This document shows positions 55,236 to 64,000 of a DNA stretch of 64,000 nt, piece by piece (the first letter of the stretch is position 1; every line of letters starts with the position of its first letter). This stretch comes from DATDFB01 sp035276475 (GTDB taxonomy: Bacteria > Acidobacteriota > Thermoanaerobaculia > Gp7-AA8): contig DATELQ010000071.1 of the NCBI GenBank assembly GCA_035276475.1, positions 1-64,000 on the forward strand, written 5' to 3'. A program made the position numbers and the translations under genes. The notes under the pieces were generated by a model. It made no database searches. It was not told the DNA's origin and saw only the letters and a list, made by a program, of their open reading frames with translations.

Positions 55236-55313
55236 GCCCGCAGGCCCGGGCCCACCGGCCTTTTGTATTGCTCTCCTGCCGCCACTTGGTGCGATTTCGC
55301 ATACCTTCCCTCG

Positions 55314-56219
55314 GTGCGGATCGACCGAGCGTGCGAGGAGTTCCTTCGGGATTGCGCGAATGTCCGGAAGCTGTCCGTGCACACGACGCGGGCGTACCGC
55401 ATCGATCTCACTCGCTTCGCGCGCTTCGCGGGGGCGGCGAAGGATGTGGCGTCGTTCGACCGCGCGGTGCTGATTCAGTACGTCGAGCACCTCTTTGCTG
55501 AGCATCATCTGAAGGAGTCGTCGGCGAAGCGCCACGTGGCCTCGGTGCGGTCGCTCTTCCGCTGGCTCGAAGAGAACGAGCACGTCGCCGAGGATCCGTT
55601 CCGCGGCGCGCGCGTGCGCATCCGGCTGCCGCGCAGGCTGCCGCGCGTGCTCTCGCGCGCGGAGCTGGCGACGATTCTCGAGCATCCGGCGTCGAGCGAC
55701 TTCGGCAGCATCACCGCGCGCGTCGCCGCGGAGCTTCTCTTCGCGACCGGCGTGCGCGTCGCGGAGCTGGCCGCGCTGCGCGACAGCGACATCGACCTCG
55801 CCGCCGGCGTCATCACCATCACCGGCAAGGGAAGCCGGCAGCGGCGCGTCTACATCCCCGACGCCGAGATCCGCGAGCTGATCCTCGCCTACCGGTGCGC
55901 TCGGGACGCGCGCGAACGTGAATCCGATGCCTTCCTCGTGAACTCCCGCGGCGGCGCGGCGTCGCCGCAGTACATCCGGCGGCTCGTCCGCCAGCTCGGC
56001 GAGAGCGCCGCGCTGACGCGCCGCATCACCCCGCACATGTTCCGCCACTCCGTGGCCACGTACCTCCTCGAGGAAGGCGTCGACATCCGCTACGTGCAGC
56101 GCCTGCTGGGGCACCGCAGCATCGTCACGACGGAGATCTACACGCACGTCGCCGACGCAGCGCTCAAGTCGCGCGTCATCGAGCGGCATCCGCGCAAGTC
56201 CATTCTTCGCCGGACGTAG
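55314..56219 (+). CDS. Tyrosine recombinase, XerC/XerD type
   Basis: A 301-aa recombinase: N-terminal SAM-like core-binding domain (SVHTTRAYRIDLTRFARF) and catalytic domain with Arg in ATGVRVAELAAL, Lys in GKGSRQRRVYI, HMFRHSVATYLL, LLGHRSIVTTEIYTHV with the nucleophilic Tyr. All R-K-H-R-H-Y residues are visible. Length and start (GTG 55314) fit XerC/D, which resolve chromosome dimers; it could also be a phage-type integrase. It is not adjacent to either islet. Confidence 0.9.
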   Translation: MRIDRACEEFLRDCANVRKLSVHTTRAYRIDLTRFARFAGAAKDVASFDRAVLIQYVEHLFAEHHLKESSAKRHVASVRSLFRWLEENEHVAEDPFRGARVRIRLPRRLPRVLSRAELATILEHPASSDFGSITARVAAELLFATGVRVAELAALRDSDIDLAAGVITITGKGSRQRRVYIPDAEIRELILAYRCARDARERESDAFLVNSRGGAASPQYIRRLVRQLGESAALTRRITPHMFRHSVATYLLEEGVDIRYVQRLLGHRSIVTTEIYTHVADAALKSRVIERHPRKSILRRT

Positions 56220-56231
56220 TACCCTCCCCCC

Positions 56232-56726
56232 ATGCCGCGCGAATGGGAGAGCTTCTACACCATCATGGGCTCGGCCGCCGCCGCCCTCACCGGCCTCCAG
56301 TTCGTCGTCATCGCCCTGGGCGCCGGCTCGCGAAGCGTGCGCGATCCGGAGGCGGTCGAGGCCTTCGCCACGCCGACGATCGTGCACTTCAGCGTCGTCC
56401 TGACCGTCGCGGCGCTCATGGTCGTCCCGCGGCAGACGGCACTGTCGCTCGCGATCTGCTTCGGCGGCCTCGGCCTCAGCGGCGTCGCCTACACCATCAT
56501 CACGGCCCTGCGGGCGCGGCGGCAGACCGGGTACCAGCCGGTCTTCGAGGATTGGCTGTGGCACGTTGGGCTTCCGACGGCCGCGTACGCGATGCTGTTC
56601 GGAGCCGGCGTCGCGGGCGCGCTCACCGTCATCGCCGCGGCCGCGCTCCTGCTCCTCTTGATCGGCATTCACAACGCCTGGGACTCCGCCGTGTACATCT
56701 CGCTCCATCACCGAGACGATGAGTAA
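56232..56726 (+). CDS. Small four-helix membrane protein
   Basis: A 164-aa protein with four membrane segments (about 13-32, 50-68, 74-96, 115-150), Ala/Leu-rich. It is not recognised. Starts 12 bp after the recombinase stop and overlaps the acetyltransferase gene by 8 bp, so the three form one unit. Confidence 0.75.
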   Translation: MPREWESFYTIMGSAAAALTGLQFVVIALGAGSRSVRDPEAVEAFATPTIVHFSVVLTVAALMVVPRQTALSLAICFGGLGLSGVAYTIITALRARRQTGYQPVFEDWLWHVGLPTAAYAMLFGAGVAGALTVIAAAALLLLLIGIHNAWDSAVYISLHHRDDE

Positions 56727-57100
56727 CGTCACGATTCGCAGGGCCGAGCCGCGCGACGCCGAGCCCCTCGGCCGCCTCGGCGCGATGCTGATGCGGACGC
56801 ACTACGCCTTCGACGCGCAGCGCTTCCTCGCGCCGCACGCCGGCGTCGAGCAGGGCTACGCGGCGTTCCTGGCCAGCCGCCTCGACTCGCCCGACGACTG
56901 CGTCTTCGTCGCCGAGCATGACGGCGCGATCGCCGGCTACGTCTTCGCCGCGCTCGAGCCGATGTCGTGGAAGGAGCTGCGCGGTCCGGCGGCCTTCATC
57001 CACGACGTTGCTGTGGCCGAGGAGGAGCGCCGGCACGGCGTCGCCGCGATGCTCATCGACGCCGCGGCGGCGTGGCTGCGCGAGCACGGCGTCCCGCGCG

Positions 57101-59203
<2,103 letters not shown>

Positions 59204-59296
59204 CGTCTCTTCTCGAGGGAGACGCCATGGTAGCACCGGCTGGCGTTCACCGCGGCGGTGCACGCCGGGACCGAACGGTGCATGATAACGACCGCG

Positions 59297-60181
59297 ATGT
59301 CGGACGCATGGCCGCAGTTGCACTACGACGATTGGGCCGACACCTGCGCGACGCTGCACATGTGGACGCAGGTGGCGGGCAAGATCCGCATGGCGAAGTC
59401 GCCGCCGGTGAATCACTGGTGGCACGTTCCGCTCTACGTGAACTCCCGCGGCCTCGGCACGTCGCCGATCCCCGACGGCACGCGCACGTTCGAGATGAAC
59501 TTCGACTTCGTCGATCATCAGCTCTGCATCTTCACGACGGACGGCCAGCGGCGCGAGCTCGCGCTGCAGCCGATGAGCGTGGCCGACTTCTACGCGCGGG
59601 TGATGGCGGCGCTCGCGGAGCTGCGCATCGACGTCGCGATCAACACGACGCCGGTGGAGGTCGCAGATCCGATTCCGTTCGAGCGCGACACGGTCCATGC
59701 GTCGTACAACGCCGCGGCGGTGACGCGCTTCTGGCACGCCCTCGTCGCCGCGTGCCGTGTGATGGCGGAGTTCCGCTGCGGCTTCCTCGGCAAGGTCAGC
59801 CCGATCCACTTTTTCTGGGGCGGCTTCGACCTGGCGGTGACGCGCTTCTCCGGCCGCCGCGCGCCGCCCCACCCACCCGTCCCCGGCGCGCCGCTGGCGA
59901 TGGTGCAGGAGGCGTACTCGCACGAGGTGTCGTCGGCGGGATTCTGGCCGGGCGGGCCGGGCGTCGACGCGACGTTCTACTCGTACGCGTACCCGGAGCC
60001 GCCCGGCTACGCCGAGGCGAAGGTGCGCCCCGCGGCGGCGTTCTACAACAACGACATGCGCGAGTTCCTGCTGCCGTACCACGCGGTGCAGCGCGACGCC
60101 GACCTGATGGCGTTCCTCGAGACGACGTACGAGGCCGCTGCGGCGTTCGGGGAGTGGCCGCGCGAGGCGTTGGAGCGGTGA
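59297..60181 (+). CDS. DUF5996 family protein
   Basis: A 294-aa soluble protein with the family pattern WPQLHYDDWADTCATLHMW, NHWWHVPLYVNSRGL, FWGGFDLAVTRFSGR and YSHEVSSAGFWPGG...FYSYAYPEP. The biochemical function is unknown. The ATG at 59297 is the natural start; 59282 is an in-frame alternative. It sits alone between convergent and divergent neighbours. Confidence 0.85.
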   Translation: MSDAWPQLHYDDWADTCATLHMWTQVAGKIRMAKSPPVNHWWHVPLYVNSRGLGTSPIPDGTRTFEMNFDFVDHQLCIFTTDGQRRELALQPMSVADFYARVMAALAELRIDVAINTTPVEVADPIPFERDTVHASYNAAAVTRFWHALVAACRVMAEFRCGFLGKVSPIHFFWGGFDLAVTRFSGRRAPPHPPVPGAPLAMVQEAYSHEVSSAGFWPGGPGVDATFYSYAYPEPPGYAEAKVRPAAAFYNNDMREFLLPYHAVQRDADLMAFLETTYEAAAAFGEWPREALER

Positions 60182-60182
60182 A

Positions 60183-60716
60183 TCAGAAGTAAAACGTCAG
60201 GCTGAGCGCCGAGCGGAAGGTCGAGAAGGTGTGCGCGTCGTAGGTGACCGCTCCGAAGTCGCTGACGCAGTGCTCGGAGATGTTCGTGTAGTTGATGCCT
60301 GCGGAGCCTTCGACGCTCACCCGCTTGGCGACGAAGTATTCGACGCCGCCGCCGGCAAAGGCGAACGGTGAGTTGATGTGGCCGCAACCCGGCAGATTCG
60401 CATGTCGAATGGCCGCGCCCAACTCCACGAACGGCCGCAGCTCCTCGGAGACGAACGAGCGGCGCACGCCCGCGCCGAGCGACCAGCTCGTCACGCTCGA
60501 TCCGCTGATGGTGCCGACGCCGTCGTTTCCGTGCGAGAAGCCGAGCGTACCGAGGGCCATCCACTGCGGCGAGACGATGCGGCGGACCGAGATGGAGCTG
60601 TCGCCCGAGCCGAGAGAGAACGTGAAACCGGTCTTGCGCTCGGGCGGCGGCGACTGCGCGAATAGCGGCACGGCGGCGAAAAGGAAAAGAAGAAGCGCGG
60701 ATCGGCGGAGAGTCAT
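60183..60716 (-). CDS. Outer-membrane beta-barrel protein
   Basis: A 177-aa protein with a signal peptide (about 1-20, ending LFAQ) and about eight alternating beta strands, ending in LSLTFYF with C-terminal Phe, as for OmpA/OmpX-like barrels. Two Cys (in PGCGH and EHCVSD) may form a disulphide. The role is unknown. Its stop codon begins 2 bp after the DUF5996 stop. Confidence 0.85.
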   Translation of the reverse strand: MTLRRSALLLFLFAAVPLFAQSPPPERKTGFTFSLGSGDSSISVRRIVSPQWMALGTLGFSHGNDGVGTISGSSVTSWSLGAGVRRSFVSEELRPFVELGAAIRHANLPGCGHINSPFAFAGGGVEYFVAKRVSVEGSAGINYTNISEHCVSDFGAVTYDAHTFSTFRSALSLTFYF

Positions 60717-60725
60717 CCGCCAATG

Positions 60726-61964
60726 CTACCGCTCGAACTGCGTCTTCGGCCTGAGCAACGCCGGGAGGCGGTCGAGGCGAAACTGCTTCGGCACGTCCTT
60801 CCCGGCCACGATGGCGTTCGCGGCGAGCTCGCCGAGGGCGGGGGAGAGCTTGAAGCCGTGGCCGGAGCCGCCGCCGAGGAGCCAGACGTTCTTCGCGTGC
60901 GGATGGCGGTCGACGATGAGGTTGCCGTCGGGGCTGTTCTCGTACTGGCACACCTCGGCCGACAGCAGCTTCGCCTTCGCAAGCTGCGGGAAGCGCTCGG
61001 CGAGAAAGGCGCGGGCGCGCTCGACGCCGGCGGGCGTGGCCACGCGCTTCATCGTCGTCGGATCGATGGTCTCGCCGCGCGTGTCGTCGGCGATCTTGAA
61101 GCCGCGCCCCTCGATGCCGGGGATGCCGTAGACGATGCGCTTGCCGAAGTCGACCCAGATCGGCAGATGCCCGACGTGGAAGCGGTCCGACGGCGCTTCA
61201 AAGTAGTAGACCTCCTGCCGCGTCGGGTGCACTGCGCCGCCGATGACGTCGGGGAAGAGCTTGCCGAGCCACGGGCCGCAGGCGAAGACGTAGACGTCGG
61301 CGTCGACGCGGCCGCCCGTGTCGGTGCGCAGCGCGGCCATCTTCTCGTTCGCGATCTTGCCCGGCATGATCGCCGCCGTCGCGTAGCGGCCGCCCGCCTT
61401 GCCGAACGCGTCACGCACGGCACCACACGCTTTGCGCGCGAAGAGCGCGCCGCCGCGGTGCTCGAAGTAGACGCTCTTGACGCCGCGGAAGTCGATCTGC
61501 GGATAGCGCCGCTTCGCATCGTCGACTGCCAACGTGTCGACGACGAAGCCGAGCCCGCGCACGATCGGCAGCGCGGCGCGGACGTAGGCGTCGCCGTCGC
61601 GCATCATCCAGAGCACGCCGGTCGGGACGTAGATCGTCGCCGGGTCGGCGGCGTCGAGCGACTCCCACAGCTCGAACGAGCGCTTGACCATCTCGGAGTA
61701 GATGCGGTCGACGCCGTAGATCGAGCGGATGACGCGCGTCGTGCCGCCGGAGCTCGACTTCTCGTTGCCCGGGCCCCACTCGTCGAGCAGCGTGACGTCG
61801 CAGCCGAGCTTGCGGAGATGGTAGGCCGTCCAGCCGCCGAACGCCCCAGCGCCGACGACAGCGACGCGCGGCTTTGACGCCGCGCCGAAGAGCTCCGGTG
61901 CGCCGAGGGCTGCGAGTGGCAGCGTCCCGGCGCACCGGAGAAACGTCCGGCGGGAAACCGGCAT
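60726..61964 (-). CDS. Tat-exported FAD-dependent oxidoreductase (DAO/sarcosine oxidase type)
   Basis: A 412-aa protein with a twin-arginine leader (SRRTFLRCAG), FAD-binding VAVVGAGAFGGWTAYHL (about 34-50), SSSGGTTRVIRSIY as in the sarcosine oxidase/solA group, and a C-terminal GGGSGHGFKLSPALGELAA. It would oxidise an amino acid or N-methyl amine in the periplasm, giving peroxide. The start is coupled to the TonB receptor's stop (TGATG, 61962-61966), so uptake and oxidation may serve one substrate. Confidence 0.88.
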   Translation of the reverse strand: MPVSRRTFLRCAGTLPLAALGAPELFGAASKPRVAVVGAGAFGGWTAYHLRKLGCDVTLLDEWGPGNEKSSSGGTTRVIRSIYGVDRIYSEMVKRSFELWESLDAADPATIYVPTGVLWMMRDGDAYVRAALPIVRGLGFVVDTLAVDDAKRRYPQIDFRGVKSVYFEHRGGALFARKACGAVRDAFGKAGGRYATAAIMPGKIANEKMAALRTDTGGRVDADVYVFACGPWLGKLFPDVIGGAVHPTRQEVYYFEAPSDRFHVGHLPIWVDFGKRIVYGIPGIEGRGFKIADDTRGETIDPTTMKRVATPAGVERARAFLAERFPQLAKAKLLSAEVCQYENSPDGNLIVDRHPHAKNVWLLGGGSGHGFKLSPALGELAANAIVAGKDVPKQFRLDRLPALLRPKTQFER

Positions 61965-64000
61965 CAGAAGTTGACGCGCGTACTGATTCCGATGGTGCGC
62001 GGCTGGTTCGTGAGGTAGCTGACGCGCGCGCGAAGGCCGCGCTCGCGGTCGAGCGAGAGCAGCGCGCGCTCGTTGGTCAGGTTGTTGACGAAGAGCGCCG
62101 TGTCCCACCTTCCATAGAGCAAACCGAGGCGGAGGTTGATGAGGTCGTAGGCCGGCAGCTTCGGATCGAAGCTGAACGTGCCCTGCGTCAGCGGTCCGCC
62201 GATGGTGCCGGTGAAGGTGAGGAGGTTGACGACGGCGGGATTGCCGAGGTCTTCGTCGCCGACCTGCGTGTAGCGGTCGCCGATGTGCTGGTAGACGCCG
62301 GTGGCGTAGCCGACCCACGTCCGCACCGGCCAGCGCAGCGTCGCGGCGGCGGCGAGCTGCTCCTCCGGCACGCTCGGCATGCGCGCGCCGCTGCGGATGC
62401 CGGAGACGATGGTGGTCACGCCTTTGTCGTCGGTGGTGGTGACGGTGGAGCGGAGCTTGGAGTCGGTCTTGGTCGCGGAGACGGCGAAGTCGAAGTTGTC
62501 GGTCGGCGCCAGCTCGAACTCGACCTCGGCGCCGGCGCTGCGCGCCTTCGGCACGTTGAAGACGAGACGCGACGAGCAGGTGCCGGCGGTGACGGTGGCC
62601 TGCAGGTCCTTGATGTCCATGTAGAACGCGGCGAGGTTGAGCGAGCCGCGGCCGCCGGCGATCTTTGACTTCGAGCCGACCTCGTAGTTCCACAGCGTTT
62701 CGTCATTCCACGAGTCGTGGCCGCCGAAGGTGGCGCGGTCGGCCGTCGTACAGAGCGAGAGGTTGAGCGGATCGTTGATGCCGCCGAGGCGGAAGCCCTT
62801 CGAGACCTGCGCGTTCAGGCGCGTGGCGTCGGAGAGCTTGTAGCTGGCCATGATGCGCGGGGCGATGCCGTTCGCGCTCGCGGAGCCGGGCTGAATCTGC
62901 GGGTTGCCGGCGTCGTCCTCGCCGAAGATACCGTCGAAGATCTGCGTGCGGCTCTCGCTGTAGTCGTACCAGCGCACGCCGCCGGTGACGTCGAGCTTCG
63001 GCGTGACGGCGAAGGTGGCCTCGCCGAAGAGCGCGCTCTGGCGGTCTTTGTAGCGGAGGTCGGACCAGAAAAGGCCGTCCGTCGGGGCGATGGCTTTGCC
63101 GGCGGTGGGAATGCCGCTCAGCGCGGTGAACCCCTTGACCAGCAACTCCTGGGCGTAGTTACGCCGCGAATTCGAGTAGAAGCCGCCCACGAGCCACTGG
63201 GTCTTCCCTGCGCCCCCGGCGACACGCAGCTCCTCGGTGTAGCCATGCGCTTTCGTGGCGTCGTCGAGCGGCGCGTCGAGCGTGTAGATGTTCGGGGTGA
63301 GCGGGATCGTGCCGCCGGTGATGCTGGCGGTGAGGGCGGTGGCGTCGCGGAGGACGTCGACGTCGCGGTTGGTGTAGGAGGTGATGGAGGTCAGCGTGGC
63401 GCCGCCGAGGTTGTAGGTGACGTTGACGTCGCCGAGGAGGAACTTGTCGTTGAACGGCTCCTGGAACTGCGTGAACTGCTCCATGTTGCCGAGCGTGACC
63501 TTCGGCCGCGTGGTGGTGAAGGGGTTCGCCAGGATGTTGAAGACGTCGACGCGGTTCCAGCCGTGCATGTCGACTTTCTGGTAGAGGAGCCGCGGCGTGA
63601 TGCTCAGCGTGTCGCTCGGCTTGTAGAGGTACGCGAGGCGCGCGCCGGCGCGGTAGCCGTCGTTGACGTCCTTGTTGGTGCTGAGGTTCGGCTGCACGGC
63701 GTCGATGTAGCCGCCGTAGCCGGTGTAGTAGCCGACGATGCGCAAAGCGCTGGTGGTACCGAACGGGGAGTTGACGGCGAATTTGAGGCTGCCGCCGGTG
63801 CCGCCGCCGTTGACGCTGTCGGCAGTGAGCTCGGCGACGGTCTCGCGGATGCCGATTTTCGGGCCGTTGGTGATGTAGCGCAGGGTGCCGGACTCGGAGC
63901 CGGAGCCGAAGAGGGTGCCCTGCGGACCGCGCAGGACTTCGACGCGGTTGAGGTCAAAGAGGTCGAGGTCGGGGGTGAACAGAGAGAGGGAGATGACGGA
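61964..64000 (-). CDS. TonB-dependent receptor, N-terminus off the window
   Basis: The frame is open to the window edge (679 codons). The right-hand part encodes the end of the plug domain (NRVEVLRGPQGTLFGSGSESGTLRYITN spread over about residues 19-46 of the visible part). Then the barrel follows with typical strands (APRIMASYKLSDATRLNAQVSKGFRLGG, WNYEVGSKSK), ending GISTRVNF with C-terminal Phe. It is a long-barrel receptor of the type in which the plug carries GTLFG. First of a coupled pair with the FAD oxidoreductase. Confidence 0.92.
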   Translation of the reverse strand, partial: SVISLSLFTPDLDLFDLNRVEVLRGPQGTLFGSGSESGTLRYITNGPKIGIRETVAELTADSVNGGGTGGSLKFAVNSPFGTTSALRIVGYYTGYGGYIDAVQPNLSTNKDVNDGYRAGARLAYLYKPSDTLSITPRLLYQKVDMHGWNRVDVFNILANPFTTTRPKVTLGNMEQFTQFQEPFNDKFLLGDVNVTYNLGGATLTSITSYTNRDVDVLRDATALTASITGGTIPLTPNIYTLDAPLDDATKAHGYTEELRVAGGAGKTQWLVGGFYSNSRRNYAQELLVKGFTALSGIPTAGKAIAPTDGLFWSDLRYKDRQSALFGEATFAVTPKLDVTGGVRWYDYSESRTQIFDGIFGEDDAGNPQIQPGSASANGIAPRIMASYKLSDATRLNAQVSKGFRLGGINDPLNLSLCTTADRATFGGHDSWNDETLWNYEVGSKSKIAGGRGSLNLAAFYMDIKDLQATVTAGTCSSRLVFNVPKARSAGAEVEFELAPTDNFDFAVSATKTDSKLRSTVTTTDDKGVTTIVSGIRSGARMPSVPEEQLAAAATLRWPVRTWVGYATGVYQHIGDRYTQVGDEDLGNPAVVNLLTFTGTIGGPLTQGTFSFDPKLPAYDLINLRLGLLYGRWDTALFVNNLTNERALLSLDRERGLRARVSYLTNQPRTIGISTRVNF

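Noticed and set aside
55314..56219. Integrase responsible for the two islets
   Set aside because: It is 10 kb or more from both, lies in an ordinary gene string, and has the length and start of a chromosomal XerC/D; no evidence ties it to either set of repeats.

Overview
The window is high-GC bacterial chromosome (roughly two thirds G+C by eye) with dense, often overlapping genes and almost no intergenic space. Several things point to an Acidobacteriota-type organism: a VWFA-related protein of the Acidobacterial type, several S9 peptidases, a Ser/Thr kinase fused to an ATPase and TPRs, a sigma/anti-sigma/CHAT-TPR triad, carboxypeptidase-regulatory-domain TonB receptors and menaquinone genes (menF-like at the left edge, ubiE/menG at 9.8 kb). 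This is inference from gene content; there is no rRNA in the window. About 55 protein genes and one tRNA are supported.

Layout. 0-7.5 kb: a chorismate-binding enzyme, then a MacAB-type efflux operon and a divergent LytS/LytTR two-component pair, bracketed by two paralogous secreted beta-rich proteins. Matching direct repeats 20 bp apart lie upstream of macA and of the second secreted protein and look like the LytTR regulator's sites. 7.5-13.1 kb: two S9 peptidases around ubiE, a winged-helix protein and a glyoxalase-fold protein. 13.1-25.9 kb: a signalling block. A histidine kinase and a periplasmic binding protein lie divergent to a sigma-54 response regulator. Next comes an array of about sixteen 21-bp dyad repeats, then a candidate sigma-54 promoter, then a ten-gene chemotaxis-type operon (receiver, EAL, cheY, GAF, cheD, cheA, cheW, mcp, cheR, cheB). 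cheA carries an in-frame 128-bp palindromic element.

25.9-29.6 kb: an islet bounded by a 22-bp direct repeat that copies the 3' end of cheB. It has its own consensus-like sigma-70 promoter and encodes a mauE-mauD-mauA-like trio (the mauA-like protein has 12 cysteines), a membrane protein with an in-frame TGA near its start, and a ferritin-like protein. No mauB is present. 29.6-41.5 kb: TonB receptor, M64 peptidase, VWFA protein, a basic Ser/Lys-rich protein, membrane proteins, metallo-beta-lactamase-fold and M20 hydrolases, and the kinase-ATPase-TPR protein. 41.5-45.2 kb: tRNA-Val(CAC) followed by a lower-GC islet (SDR, membrane protein, KAS III-like enzyme) that ends in a copy of the tRNA 3' end.

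45.2-64 kb: CHAT-TPR/anti-sigma/sigma operon, a GGDEF-EAL protein with a MauG/CcpA-type dihaem peroxidase, a frameshifted SIR2-TPR gene (possible NADase defence protein), a Xer-type recombinase, a multi-domain histidine kinase, and at the right edge an operon of a TonB receptor (running off the window) and a Tat-exported FAD oxidoreductase. The parts most worth following up are the 21-bp array with the sigma-54 promoter, the two islets with flanking repeats, and the palindromic insertion inside cheA.
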